Shown: positions 37,996 to 47,709, counted from the first letter of the stretch. The stretch is 64,000 nt of DNA from Micromonospora_J zhanjiangensis (GCF_042650605.1 NZ_JBHSBN010000018.1:62001-126000); one strand, 5' to 3'. Translations and numbers: made by a program. The notes: generated by a model from the sequence alone, not told the origin.

Positions 37996-38483
37996 AGCAG
38001 GTCGGCCTGATCATGGGCAGCGACTCGGACTGGTCGGTGATGAAGGGCGCCGCCGAGGCGCTCGACGAGTTCGCCGTCGGCTACGAGGTCGGCGTCGTGT
38101 CGGCGCACCGTACCCCGGTCAAGATGATCGACTACGCGCAGCGCGCGGCCGACCGGGGAATCAAGGTGATCATCGCCGGGGCGGGCGGTGCCGCCGCGCT
38201 GCCGGGCATGGTCGCCGCCGCCACCCCGCTGCCGGTGATCGGGGTGCCGGTGCCGCTGAAACACCTCGACGGGATGGACTCGCTGCTGTCGATCGTGCAG
38301 ATGCCGGCCGGCGTACCGGTGGCCACCGTGTCGATCGGCGGCGCCCGCAACGCCGGGCTGCTGGCGGTCCGGATGCTGGCCGCCACGGACCCGGCCCTGC
38401 GCGGCCGGATGGTCGACTTCCAGAAGGCCCTGGAGGCCCTCGTCGCCGACAAGGAGGCGACGCTGCGCGCCTCGCTCGGCTGA
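37992..38483 (+). CDS. purE: N5-CAIR mutase
   Basis: A 163-residue class I PurE, which converts N5-CAIR to CAIR. The motif GLIMGSDSDWSVMKGAAEAL begins the protein. VVSAHRTPVKM contains the active-site histidine, and IAGAGGAAALPGMVAAATPLPVIGVPVPLKHLDGMDSLLSIVQMPAGVPVATV is a classic PurE core. GTG 37992 overlaps the purK stop. The gene ends 33 bases before the convergent large membrane protein, with a short tandem duplication in between. Confidence 0.97.
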   Translation: MKQVGLIMGSDSDWSVMKGAAEALDEFAVGYEVGVVSAHRTPVKMIDYAQRAADRGIKVIIAGAGGAAALPGMVAAATPLPVIGVPVPLKHLDGMDSLLSIVQMPAGVPVATVSIGGARNAGLLAVRMLAATDPALRGRMVDFQKALEALVADKEATLRASLG

Positions 38484-38535
38484 GCCGATCAGCGCATGCC
38501 GCGCAGGGGAGCCGATCAGCGCATGCCGCGCAGGG
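38482..38535. repeat. 27-bp tandem duplication at the end of the large membrane-protein gene
   Basis: The unit beginning GAGCCGATCAGCGCATGC occurs at 38482-38508 and again at 38509-38535. The second copy contains the stop codon (38518-38516) and last codons of the minus-strand gene; the first repeats them past the stop. It fills the gap between convergent purE and that gene. Confidence 0.8.
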
Positions 38536-41500
38536 CGCCGCGCAGGCGCTCCTGGGTACGGCGGCGCCGCTCGTTGCTGGCGCCGAGGACCAGCAGCACC
38601 ACGCCGACCGGGATCAGCACCAGCCACGGACCGTACATGGTCAGCGCGTGCAGCGCGGCGATCGCGGTGACCACGGCGCCGACCACCACCTGGGCCTGCT
38701 GCCGGGTCATCGAACCGATGATCAGCACCGCCACCGCGCCGAGCAGCAGCAGCACCTGTCGCAGCGTGTTGGTGTCGGAGGTCAGCACGATCACCAGGGT
38801 CGGCAGGAACGCCGCCACCAGCGCCGGGCCGTACGCCAGCCAGCTGCTCAGGTCGGGCCGGTGCCGCAGCTCCAGCACCCCGACCAGCATGGCCAGCGCC
38901 GCGAACGGCAGGGTGTACGCCTCCGGCAGCGCGACGTCCGACACCCACATCAACAGCCACCAGGCGCTGATCTCGCAGGCCACCGCCGACCAGAACAGCA
39001 CCCGCCGTTCGGCCGCCGACCGGTTCGGTCGGGTCGCCGCCACCCCGACCACCGCACCCCAGGCGGCCAGCAGCGCCGCGATGTGCCGGGGCGACTGGTA
39101 CGCCAACGCCAGCGCGATGAGCGCCGACCCGTACCCGGTCCACTCCACGGTGGCCGCCTCGCGGGTCGCCTCGGGCCGGCGCAACCGGGGCAGCGTGGCC
39201 GAGACCACCAGCAGCACGGCGCCGACGGCCAGCACCCCGAACGCCGACCAGACCGGGGACAGGCCGGTGACCAGGCTGACGGTGAGCACGAAGAGTTGGG
39301 CCATCACCGACGCGAACAGCCAGCCCAGGATCCGGGCGGTCTGGGTCCGGCCGGCGAACGCCGCGACGGCGCCCACCCCCACCGCGCTGCCCACCGTGAA
39401 CAGGGTCATCGGCCGGGTGGCCAGGCTGCCGGCCAGGCCCGCCCCGCCGGCGGCCTGACCGATGCCGAAGACCAGGATCCGGGCCACCCGCAGCGACCGG
39501 GCCCGCTCCGACGCCGGTGGTGGCGGGGTCAGCGCCAGGCCCAGCATCGAGATGGTGAACACGGTGAGCGCGGCCATTGTCGAGTTCGGCCAGCCCAGGC
39601 CGAGCGAGATCGGCGTGATCAGTAGGGTGACCGCCGCGCCGGGCAGCACCACCGGCACGGCCCGGGCCGGGCGGCCGCCGCTGAACCCGGTCGCGGCCAA
39701 CGCCGCCGCGATGGTCAGCAGCAGCGCGGCCAGCACGTTGGTGCCGTCCACCGCCTCCGGTGGCGGGCTGATCAGCTCCGGCGGCGGCCCCTGCCAGATC
39801 CGGGACAGCACGGCGTACGGCGCGACCAGCGCGGCGACCAGCGCGGGCGCCAGGGTGACCAGGGCGATCAGGGTCGGCACGACGGCCACCAGCAGCGCGC
39901 CGACGGCGGGGGAGACCGACCAGCGGCCCGGGACCGGTCCGGGCATCCGGCGCAGCGCGCCACCGAGCATCCCCGACCAGCGGCCGGTCGGCGCGGGCGT
40001 GCGGCCCGGCGGCGGGGTGGCCGCCCGCAGCAACTCGGCCAGCACCCCGAGCAGGGCCGCGGCGGCGGCGAACACACCGGCCGGCAGGTCGGTCGGCACG
40101 GCGGCGACGGCAGCCGCGGTCGCCCCACCGGCGATCCCGATCGTGGCGTACGGCAGGTAGTGCGGCACCTGCCGGCGGGCCGCGGCGAGCACGGCGACGC
40201 CCAGGCTCGACCCGGCCAGGGCGGCGGCGAGGACGATCTCGGCCGGCCAACCCAACTCGGCGGCCAGGGCGGCCAGCGCGCCGGGCCAGGCCAGCAGGGC
40301 GGCCCCGCAGGCCAGCCCACCGATCTGGGCCAGGTGCAGCGGCATCGGGTCGACGTCCGGCCGGTCGACCGGCAACTCGTCCGGTGGCGCCCCGACCACC
40401 CGGGCGAGCGCCGCGACGACCACCCCGAGCAGGGTCACCAGCCCGAGGGCGAGCGCGGTGGTCCACGGGCGGACCAGGCCCGCCCCGACGGCGTGCAGGG
40501 CGACCGCCCCGGCCACGGCGATCCGGGTCAGGCCGGCCCGTGGGTCGGTCGTCGCCACCGCCGTCACCGCGCACACCGTGGCGACCACGCCGCCGACCAG
40601 GATCGGCGACCACCAGGGCAGGCCGAGGGCCGCCGGGGTGCCGATGGTGGCCAGCCCGACGCAGGCCCCGGCCACGTCGTAGCCCCACGGCCGGGGCAGG
40701 GCCATCGCGGCCGCCCCGGCGAGCAGCAGCAGGGCCAGCGGCGCCTGCCAGCCGTGCCCGCCGGGCGTACCGGCCGGCCAGGCGTTCAGGTCGCCGGCCC
40801 AGAGGGGGCCCGGGGTGGCCAGCACCCGGATCCCGCCGCGCAGCGTGGTCCAGCCGGCGATGGCGGCGACCAGCGCGCCGCCGAGCACGATGCCGAGCAC
40901 CGGACCGCGACGCCAGTCCGCCGGCATGGCCCGTACTCCGGCGGCCACCACGAGCAGCAGCCCGGCGGCGGCGGCCAGTTCGGCGCCGGGCACCAGGATC
41001 GCCGCGATCCGGGCCAGCGCGGCGACCAGCGCCACGGTGGCCGCGGCGGCCGCGAGGTCCGGGCCGTCCAGGATCCGGTCGGCCCGCCGGCCGGCGTCGA
41101 TCGACGGTGCCAGGAACAGCAGCACGGCGGCCACCAGCAACAGCGCGCCGACGAGCGCGTCGACCAGGGTGGCGCCGGGCGCGCCGAACGCGGCGGCGGT
41201 GACCGCCAGCGCGCCGAGGCCGGTGCCCAGGGTCAGCGGCATGCTGAGATGCCGGTGCGCCACCTGGGTGACCGCCGCGTACCCGAGGGTGGCGCAGACC
41301 GCCAGGAAGCTGGCGGCCAGCACGGTCAGGCTGGCCCGTTCCACCGCGGCGGTGGACGGCTCCGGGCCGAGCGGCACGGCCGCCGCCACGAAGGCGGCCA
41401 CCGCGCCGGGCGTGGCGAAGGCGGCACCACCGGCGGCCCAGTCGGCCACCGTCGGGGCGGTGCGGCCCAGCACGCTGGTCGGCACCGTCGGCGCGAGCGC

Positions 41501-43831
41501 GATCAGGATCCCGGCGATGGCCAGCACGGACAGCACCGCCGCGGTCAGGCTCGGTCGGGACACCGCCATCGCGGCCCCGGCCAGGCCGACCACGCCGGCG
41601 ACCGCCGCATGGGTACGGGCGGCGCGTTCACTGTCCGCCGACAGCCCGAGCAGTCCGATGCCGATCGCGGCGAGCACCGGCGGCCAGGGCGCGGCCGACC
41701 AGGGCAGCCCGAACGAGGCGGGCGCGGCCAGCGCGGTCAGCCCGGCACCGGCCACGGCGCACTCGCGCCGTAGGTCCGGCGGCAGGGCCAGCGCGGCGGC
41801 GACGGTGAGCAGGAACGCGGCGGCGGCCAGTTGCCACGTCGTCGCGCCGACCGAGGCGGCCAGCCGGTCCGGGTAGGTGGACAGGTCGGCGGCCCAGAGC
41901 GGCAGGGCCGCCCGGATCGGCGCGAGCGCGGCCCGGATGGCGTCCCCGGCGACCACCACGCCGATCACCGCCAGCGCCACCGCCGAGGCGAACTGCGGCC
42001 CGCGCCGGGCGTGTTCCGGCACGGCCCGTACGCCCAGCCCGACGACCGCGACGACCGCGGCGATGAGCAGCAGCGCCCGGCCGGGCAGGGCCACCGCGGC
42101 GACCCGACCGAACGCGCCGATCACGGCCAGCGTCATCAGTCCGGCCGCGAGGTCCCGTACCGTCGGGCGGTCCAGGCTCAGCGCACCGGCCAACGCGACG
42201 GCGGCGGCCAGCAGCAGCGCGCTGGCCGCCCGTACCGCGGTCGGCACGGCGCCCGCGTCGACCAGGGCGGCCACCGCGCACACCACCGCCAGCACGGCGG
42301 CCAGGGCGTGCAGTCCCCAGGTCAGCTCGCGCAGCCAGTACGTCGAGGCGCCGGTGGTGGTCGGTGCCGCGAGGTCCGGTCCGGCGAGGCCGTCGGCCGG
42401 GGCGGTGCCCGGACGCCGGCGCGGGCCGGCGCCCGGTGCGGTCAGAATCGCGTCGGCCTCCTCGCCGGCCGACTCCGGCCGGCCCGGATCGACCGGGGCG
42501 GGATCGTCCGGGACGGGTGGGCCCGGCTGGCGGGCCAGCCACGGGGTCAGTACCAGCCGACCGTCCTGGTCGAACAGTCGGGCCAGGACCAGGTCGACGG
42601 CCGCCACGGCGGTCAGCGCCAACGCCCAGCCGGCCGCCCCGGTGATCCACTCGTAGGCCAGCAGTGGGACGACCGGCTGCACGGCCAGGACCGTGGCGTA
42701 GCGCGGCACGGCGAGCCCGGTGGCGCCCGCGTAGCCGCCCGCGATCAGCGCGGTGACCAGCAGGGTCAGGCTGGCGAAGACGGCGCCGGACAGCCCGCTG
42801 GTGGAAACCGCGTCGAGGGTCCACACCGCGTACCCGTCGAGCGGCACCAGCAGCAGGCCGATCGCGGCGACGGTCTCCGCCGTGGAGGTGAGCCCGCGTC
42901 GGGCCACCATCGGGGCGCCGGCCAGCATCAGCGCGGTGGCGGCGATCAGGATGGTCAGCCGGCTGCCCGCGCCCAACGACGTGATGGCCACCACCGCGAA
43001 CACCACCGCGGCGACGCCGAGCAGCAGCGCGCCCAGGCCGAGCAGCACGTTCTGCACCTCGCGGGGCGAGGCCTCCGGCTCGTGCCCGGCACCGTCCGGG
43101 AAGTCGGCACCGGCCGGGAAGTCGGCATTGCCCGGGAAGTCGGCGGCGCCCCGGAGGTTCGTACCGTCCCGGAAGCCCGGACCGGTGCGGAAGCCGGCGC
43201 CGGTCGACGCGCCCGCGCCGGCCGGCCCCCGGGCGCCCCGGCGGGCGCGAACGCCGCTCCAGCCGCGCGCGCCGCCCGCCGTGTCCCTTCCGCCGGCGTC
43301 CGTCGCGCCGCCGGTGCCGCCCCTGCCCCGTGTCGCGTCGGTGTCGGAGGACGGGTGGGTCCGGGTTCCCAGGTCCGGGTCGGTGGCCGGGAACGCCGCG
43401 TCGGTGGGCAGGTCCGGCCCGTCCGGCGGCGGCGCGGTGGGTGGCGGAGCCGTCCGGTCCCGGCCGCCCGCGCCCTGGCGGGGCACCCGGGGCGGCGCCG
43501 CGCCCGTCGTGGTCCGGGGCGGCGGGGCGGCGCCGGCCTTCGGTGGCCGCCGCCCGGGGGTACGCCGGAAGCGGCGCGACCGGGTCGCCTGCTTGGTCTT
43601 CTCCTCGTTCGCGTGGGCGAGGATGTCCCGCTGGAACAGGGCCGCCTGCATCTGCGCCGCGATCTTCGCCCGCTCGCTGGCGATCTCCGCGTCGCGCGCC
43701 TTCATCTCGGCGATGGACCGCTCGATCCGCTGCACCTCGTCGACCGACTGGCCCTGCTCGGCGCCGCAGTGCGGACAGCGGGGCGCCGCCTCGATGTCGC
43801 GGCCGCACGAAGCACACCGGAACCGGGTCAT
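38516..43831 (-). CDS. Giant membrane protein with N-terminal zinc ribbon (SCO7613-like)
   Basis: A protein of about 1771 residues. The start is ATG 43831 (GGAGGGG just upstream). A zinc ribbon opens the protein (Cys6, Cys9, Cys19, Cys22 in RCASCGRDI and RCPHCG), followed by a coiled coil (IERSIAEMKARDAEIASERAKIAAQM) and a long disordered Pro/Gly-rich segment to about residue 235. The remaining 1500 residues are dozens of alternating hydrophobic segments, probably 40 or more membrane spans, very rich in Ala, Val, Leu and Gly. It resembles the SCO7613 C-terminal-domain proteins of actinomycetes, whose function is unknown. No catalytic motif is seen. Confidence 0.75.
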   Translation of the reverse strand: MTRFRCASCGRDIEAAPRCPHCGAEQGQSVDEVQRIERSIAEMKARDAEIASERAKIAAQMQAALFQRDILAHANEEKTKQATRSRRFRRTPGRRPPKAGAAPPPRTTTGAAPPRVPRQGAGGRDRTAPPPTAPPPDGPDLPTDAAFPATDPDLGTRTHPSSDTDATRGRGGTGGATDAGGRDTAGGARGWSGVRARRGARGPAGAGASTGAGFRTGPGFRDGTNLRGAADFPGNADFPAGADFPDGAGHEPEASPREVQNVLLGLGALLLGVAAVVFAVVAITSLGAGSRLTILIAATALMLAGAPMVARRGLTSTAETVAAIGLLLVPLDGYAVWTLDAVSTSGLSGAVFASLTLLVTALIAGGYAGATGLAVPRYATVLAVQPVVPLLAYEWITGAAGWALALTAVAAVDLVLARLFDQDGRLVLTPWLARQPGPPVPDDPAPVDPGRPESAGEEADAILTAPGAGPRRRPGTAPADGLAGPDLAAPTTTGASTYWLRELTWGLHALAAVLAVVCAVAALVDAGAVPTAVRAASALLLAAAVALAGALSLDRPTVRDLAAGLMTLAVIGAFGRVAAVALPGRALLLIAAVVAVVGLGVRAVPEHARRGPQFASAVALAVIGVVVAGDAIRAALAPIRAALPLWAADLSTYPDRLAASVGATTWQLAAAAFLLTVAAALALPPDLRRECAVAGAGLTALAAPASFGLPWSAAPWPPVLAAIGIGLLGLSADSERAARTHAAVAGVVGLAGAAMAVSRPSLTAAVLSVLAIAGILIALAPTVPTSVLGRTAPTVADWAAGGAAFATPGAVAAFVAAAVPLGPEPSTAAVERASLTVLAASFLAVCATLGYAAVTQVAHRHLSMPLTLGTGLGALAVTAAAFGAPGATLVDALVGALLLVAAVLLFLAPSIDAGRRADRILDGPDLAAAAATVALVAALARIAAILVPGAELAAAAGLLLVVAAGVRAMPADWRRGPVLGIVLGGALVAAIAGWTTLRGGIRVLATPGPLWAGDLNAWPAGTPGGHGWQAPLALLLLAGAAAMALPRPWGYDVAGACVGLATIGTPAALGLPWWSPILVGGVVATVCAVTAVATTDPRAGLTRIAVAGAVALHAVGAGLVRPWTTALALGLVTLLGVVVAALARVVGAPPDELPVDRPDVDPMPLHLAQIGGLACGAALLAWPGALAALAAELGWPAEIVLAAALAGSSLGVAVLAAARRQVPHYLPYATIGIAGGATAAAVAAVPTDLPAGVFAAAAALLGVLAELLRAATPPPGRTPAPTGRWSGMLGGALRRMPGPVPGRWSVSPAVGALLVAVVPTLIALVTLAPALVAALVAPYAVLSRIWQGPPPELISPPPEAVDGTNVLAALLLTIAAALAATGFSGGRPARAVPVVLPGAAVTLLITPISLGLGWPNSTMAALTVFTISMLGLALTPPPPASERARSLRVARILVFGIGQAAGGAGLAGSLATRPMTLFTVGSAVGVGAVAAFAGRTQTARILGWLFASVMAQLFVLTVSLVTGLSPVWSAFGVLAVGAVLLVVSATLPRLRRPEATREAATVEWTGYGSALIALALAYQSPRHIAALLAAWGAVVGVAATRPNRSAAERRVLFWSAVACEISAWWLLMWVSDVALPEAYTLPFAALAMLVGVLELRHRPDLSSWLAYGPALVAAFLPTLVIVLTSDTNTLRQVLLLLGAVAVLIIGSMTRQQAQVVVGAVVTAIAALHALTMYGPWLVLIPVGVVLLVLGASNERRRRTQERLRGALRGMR

Positions 43832-43957
43832 GGTGCCCCTCCTTCGCACGGCGGCCCGCCGCATGGACTACTAACGAAGCATGCCCAAGCCAGGCAACGG
43901 TTGAACAGCCCCAAACCGCAAAGATCCGAAAAGGACCTCCCACCCCGACCCCCTCGG

Positions 43958-44013
43958 GTCGATCATGATGTTATTGTCGAATTGTGTCTGATTTGTCGTC
44001 AACAACTTCATGA
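43958..44013. repeat. Imperfect inverted repeat of the GATCATGA family
   Basis: Arms 43958-43980 and about 43991-44013 pair with about four mismatches in 23; the left arm begins GTCGATCATGATGTTATTG. The core is shared with the perfect repeat at 15072-15132. It is upstream of the giant membrane protein and downstream of the terminator of the sugar dehydrogenase, so it is not between convergent ends here. Confidence 0.7.
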
Positions 44014-44043
44014 TCAACACCCCCATGGCAGGGCTGGGAGGTA

Positions 44044-44082
44044 AAAGGAAACGCCGGCCGCGCAGCGGCCGGCGTTTCCTTT
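44044..44082 (-). terminator. Strong terminator of the sugar dehydrogenase gene
   Basis: An 18-bp perfect stem (arm begins AAAGGAAACGCCGGCCGC) with a three-base loop, A-rich on one flank and T-rich on the other, so it could work in both directions. It lies 12 bases past the stop at 44095. Confidence 0.85.
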
Positions 44083-44094
44083 GGACGTTGGGGG

Positions 44095-45522
44095 TCAGGG
44101 GCGGCCCATGCCCCGGTAGTCCCAGCCGGCCTGGGTCCACAGTGCGGAGTCGAGGCAGTTGCGGCCGTCCACCACGCGGCGGCCGGCGACCAGCTCGCCC
44201 AGGGCGACCGGGTCGGCGTTGCGGAAGTCGGCCCACTCGGTGAGTACGCAGACCAGGTCGGCGCCCCGGACCGCGTCGGTCATGGTCGGCTCGTAGCTGA
44301 GGTCCGGCTGTGCCCGCCGGGCGTTCTCCATGCCCTCCGGATCGTAGACCCGCACGTCCGCGCCGGCCTTGGCCAGCAGCGCCGCGACGGCCAGCGACGG
44401 CGCGTCGCGTACGTCGTCGGAGTTGGGCTTGAAGGTCGCGCCGAGGACGGCCACCCGGGTGCCGGACAGGTCCGGACCGGCCGGCCCGTAGCGGCGGCCC
44501 AGCAGCTCGGCGGCCAACTGCAGCACCCGGCTGCGCCGGCGCAGGTTGATCAGGTCGACCTCGTGCAGGAAGCGCAGCGCCTCGCCGGCGCCGAGTTCCT
44601 GGGCCCGGGCCTGGAAGGCGCGGATGTCTTTGGGCAGGCAGCCGCCGCCGAACCCGACGCCGGCCTGCAGGAAGCGGTTGCCGATCCGCGGGTCGTAGCC
44701 GATGGCCCGGGCCAGCTGGGTGACGTCACCGCCGGCCACCTCGCACACCTCGGCCATCGCGTTGATGAACGAGATCTTGGTGGCCAGGAACGCGTTGGCG
44801 GCCACCTTGACCAGCTCGGCGGTGGCGAAGTCGGTGACCACCACCGGGACCTCGCGGTCCTCGGTCGCGGCCAGGTCGAACACGCCCTTGTGCGCCGCGT
44901 AGAGCATGCCGTTGGCCCACTCGCTCTTGACGCCGACCACGATCCGGTTGGGTCGCAGCACATCCTCGACCGCGAAGCCCTCCTGGAGGAACTCGGGGCT
45001 CCAGGCGACCTCCACGCCGAGGTCGGCGGGGGCGTGCTTGCCGACCAACTGCTCGATCCACTCGGCGGTGCCGACCGGGACGGTGGACTTGCCGACGATC
45101 AGCGCCTTGCGGGTCAGGTGCTGGGCCAACCCGGTGACGGAGGCCTCGACGTACGACAGGTCGGCGCCCATGCCGTCCGCGCGCTGCGGGGTGCCGACGC
45201 AGATGAAGTGCACGTCCCCGAAGGCGGCCGTCTCGGCGATGTCGGTGCTGAACCGCAACCGGCCGGCGGCGAGGTTGCGCCGCAGCAGTTCGTCCAGGCC
45301 GGCCTCGTGGAACGGCACCTCGCCGGCCGACAGCTTGGCGATCTTCTCCGCGTCGACGTCGAATCCGATCACCTCGTAACCGAGTTCGGCGAAGCAGATG
45401 GCGTACGTCGCGCCCAGGTATCCCGTGCCGAGGAAGGTAAGCCGCGGGCGGGCCGCCCCGGACGGCGGGGCGACGGCGGCGATGGCCGGCAGGGGTTGGG
45501 AGCTCGGGTACGGGATGGTCAC
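44095..45522 (-). CDS. UDP-glucose/GDP-mannose dehydrogenase family protein
   Basis: A 475-residue NAD-dependent dehydrogenase that oxidises a nucleotide sugar to the uronic acid, most probably UDP-glucose to UDP-glucuronate. The Rossmann motif is LTFLGTGYLGATYAICFAELGYEVIGFDVD. The catalytic cysteine is in GVGFGGGCLPKDIRAF; SEFL-type block appears as WSPEFLQEGFAVED, and the C-terminal domain has VAVLGATFKPNSDDVRDAPS. GTG 45522 was chosen (GGAGA eight bases upstream) over a longer frame from 45582. It stands alone, so the product could feed exopolysaccharide or a glycosylated metabolite. Confidence 0.9.
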   Translation of the reverse strand: MTIPYPSSQPLPAIAAVAPPSGAARPRLTFLGTGYLGATYAICFAELGYEVIGFDVDAEKIAKLSAGEVPFHEAGLDELLRRNLAAGRLRFSTDIAETAAFGDVHFICVGTPQRADGMGADLSYVEASVTGLAQHLTRKALIVGKSTVPVGTAEWIEQLVGKHAPADLGVEVAWSPEFLQEGFAVEDVLRPNRIVVGVKSEWANGMLYAAHKGVFDLAATEDREVPVVVTDFATAELVKVAANAFLATKISFINAMAEVCEVAGGDVTQLARAIGYDPRIGNRFLQAGVGFGGGCLPKDIRAFQARAQELGAGEALRFLHEVDLINLRRRSRVLQLAAELLGRRYGPAGPDLSGTRVAVLGATFKPNSDDVRDAPSLAVAALLAKAGADVRVYDPEGMENARRAQPDLSYEPTMTDAVRGADLVCVLTEWADFRNADPVALGELVAGRRVVDGRNCLDSALWTQAGWDYRGMGRP

Positions 45523-45760
45523 GCCTGTGTTCTCCGCTCGCACTGGCGGCGCTTCCTCGCGTCGCGGTGGGGAGGACGGCACCGGTGGCTTTGGTGCCGA
45601 TTTGGGTCATTTGTAGATGTTCACCGTTTCGGCCGCCTGTCGTGGCTGACCGGGGATGAGCCTACGCGGCCCGGTGGAGTCGGTCTGCATCCGCATGGCC
45701 GGCCGGGCGGCCGCGGGCGCGGCTGGTCATTTTTACGTCACTCTGCGCCGCGTCGCCAGT

Positions 45761-46461
45761 ATGCGTGACGTGTCACGCAGACTGCCACCCCGCCGTCACC
45801 TCCGTCTCCCGGCCCGCGATCCGGTCGCCGGCACCCGGTCCGCCGCGGTGCCCAGCCCGGAATCGTTTCTCGGGTTCCCGCTCGGGGCCGGCCAGCAACG
45901 GACCGTCACCAACGAGGAGATCGGCGGCTACCTGCGGGCGGTGGACGCCGCCTCCGACCGGGTAGTGGTCACGGTGATCGTGCCGACCCAGGACCCGGAC
46001 GGTCGGGACGCCGGCCGGCGGCAGGCTTCGACCTGAACCGGGACTGGTTCGTCCGGTCCCGGCCGGAGACCGACGCGAAACTGGAACTGCTGCGCCGCTG
46101 TCCGCCGCAGGTGTACGTCGACGCGCACGAAATGGGCGGCCGGCAGTATTTCTTCCCGCCGAATGCCGACCCGATCCACCACGAAATCGCGGGTGAGGTG
46201 GTCGACTGGATCAACCGGATCGGCACCGCCAACGCCGCCGGATTCGGCTACAACGGCGCCTGCCGCGACGATTCGAGCACCGAGTGCTACTTCAACTACG
46301 ACATGTTCTACATGGGGTACGGCGACACGACCCCGGCGGCCGGGGCGTCCGACCGCGCCCGGGCCGGTGCCGGTCGGCCCCGGCGCGGCCGGCGGCGGGC
46401 GGCATCGGGCCGGGTGGCGCATGTCGGGGTGGGCCGACGGACGGTGGTGATGGACACTTGA
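45761..46461 (+). pseudogene. Broken M14 family zinc carboxypeptidase
   Basis: Remains of an M14 metallopeptidase in two frames. The first part (ESFLGFPLGAGQQRTVTNEEIGGYLRAVDAASDRVV) jumps straight to TVIVPTQDPDGRDAGRR, so about a hundred residues including the HxxE zinc site are missing. At about 46019 the frame shifts: GFDLNRDWFVRSRPETDAKLELL, DAHEMGGRQYFFPPNADPIHHEIA and CYFNYDMFYMGYGDT continue one base out. After that the sequence decays into low-complexity Arg/Gly codons and ends at 46461. It would be secreted and proteolytic if whole; as it stands it cannot be active. Confidence 0.85.
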
Positions 46462-46477
46462 CTACCGACCGGTAGTC
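46460..46477. promoter_or_regulatory. TetR-type operator candidate before acyl-CoA dehydrogenase
   Basis: GACTACCGACCGGTAGTC is an 18-bp palindrome with eight-base arms and two unpaired central bases, overlapping a TTGACT (46458-46463). It is 57 bases upstream of the GTG start at 46535. Operators of this ACCGnCCGGT shape are typical of TetR-family repressors of fatty-acid breakdown genes. The regulator is not in this window, unless it is the one at 53197. Confidence 0.5.
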
Positions 46478-46534
46478 ACAGCGCGCCGGCGGCGCGGTAC
46501 AACTGTGGCCACACGCTGAAGGGGAGGCACCGCC

Positions 46535-47692
46535 GTGGAGTCATCGTTCGACGTCTACCGCCTGCCGGAGGAGCACGAGGCGATCCGTGCGGCGGTCCGG
46601 GAGGTGTGCGACGCGAAGGTCGCCCCGAACGCCGCCGAGGCGGACGAGACCGCCGAGTTCCCCAAGACGTCGTACGACGCGCTGCGCGCGGCCGACTTCC
46701 ACGCCCCGCACATTCCGGAGGAGTACGGCGGCGCCGGGGCCGACGCGCTGGCCACCGCGATCGTGATCGAGGAGGTGGCCCGGGCCTGCGCCTCGTCGTC
46801 GCTGATCCCGGCGGTGAACAAGCTCGGCACCATGCCGCTGCTGCTGGCCGGCTCGGCCGAACTCAAGCGGCGGTACCTGACCCCGGTCGCGTCCGGCGAG
46901 GCGATGTTCTCGTACTGCCTCTCCGAGCCGGAGGCCGGCAGCGACGCCGCCTCGATGACCACCCGGGCGGTGCGTGACGGAGATCACTACGTGCTCAACG
47001 GCGTCAAGCGGTGGATCACCAACGCCGGCGTGTCGGAGTACTACACGGTGTTCGCGGTGACCGACCCGACCGCCCGGTCCCGGGGCATCTCCGCCTTCGT
47101 CGTGGAGAAGTCCGACCCGGGGGTCAGCTTCGGCGCGCCGGAGAAGAAGCTCGGCATCAAGGGCTCGCCGACCCGCGAGGTCTACTTCGACAACGTCCGG
47201 ATCCCGGCCGACCGGCTGGTCGGCGAGCCGGGCACCGGCTTCGGCACCGCGATGCGCACCCTGGACCACACCCGGGTCACCATCGCCGCGCAGGCGATCG
47301 GCATCGCCCAGGGCGCGCTGGACTACGCCAAGGGGTACGTCACCGAGCGCAAGCAGTTCGGCAAGCCGATCGCCGACTTCCAGGGCATCCAGTTCATGCT
47401 CGCCGACATGGGGATGAAGCTGGAGGCGGCCCGGCAGCTCACCTACGCGGCGGCCGGCAAGTCCGAGCGCGGCGACGCGGACCTGACGTACTTCGGCGCG
47501 GCGGCGAAGTGCTTCGCCTCGGACGCCGCCATGGAGATCACCACCGACGCGGTGCAACTGCTCGGCGGCTACGGCTACACCCGGGACTACCCGCTGGAGC
47601 GGATGATGCGGGACGCCAAGATCACCCAGATTTACGAAGGTACGAACCAGGTGCAGCGGATCGTCATGGCGCGCCAGCTCTTGAAGGGTTGA
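46535..47692 (+). CDS. Acyl-CoA dehydrogenase
   Basis: A 385-residue flavoenzyme that introduces a double bond into acyl-CoA. FAD-binding and substrate blocks are MFSYCLSEPEAGSDAASMTT, YVLNGVKRWITNAG and GYGYTRDYPLERMMRDAKITQIYEGTNQVQR; the last contains the glutamate expected as the catalytic base. Length and motif order are normal. GTG 46535 follows GGGGAGG. Near purK-purE, this recalls fadE25 beside purE and purK in M. tuberculosis. A palindrome 57 bases upstream suggests repression by a TetR-type regulator. Confidence 0.93.
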   Translation: MESSFDVYRLPEEHEAIRAAVREVCDAKVAPNAAEADETAEFPKTSYDALRAADFHAPHIPEEYGGAGADALATAIVIEEVARACASSSLIPAVNKLGTMPLLLAGSAELKRRYLTPVASGEAMFSYCLSEPEAGSDAASMTTRAVRDGDHYVLNGVKRWITNAGVSEYYTVFAVTDPTARSRGISAFVVEKSDPGVSFGAPEKKLGIKGSPTREVYFDNVRIPADRLVGEPGTGFGTAMRTLDHTRVTIAAQAIGIAQGALDYAKGYVTERKQFGKPIADFQGIQFMLADMGMKLEAARQLTYAAAGKSERGDADLTYFGAAAKCFASDAAMEITTDAVQLLGGYGYTRDYPLERMMRDAKITQIYEGTNQVQRIVMARQLLKG

Positions 47693-47709
47693 AAGGAAAG
47701 TCGGAGCGG

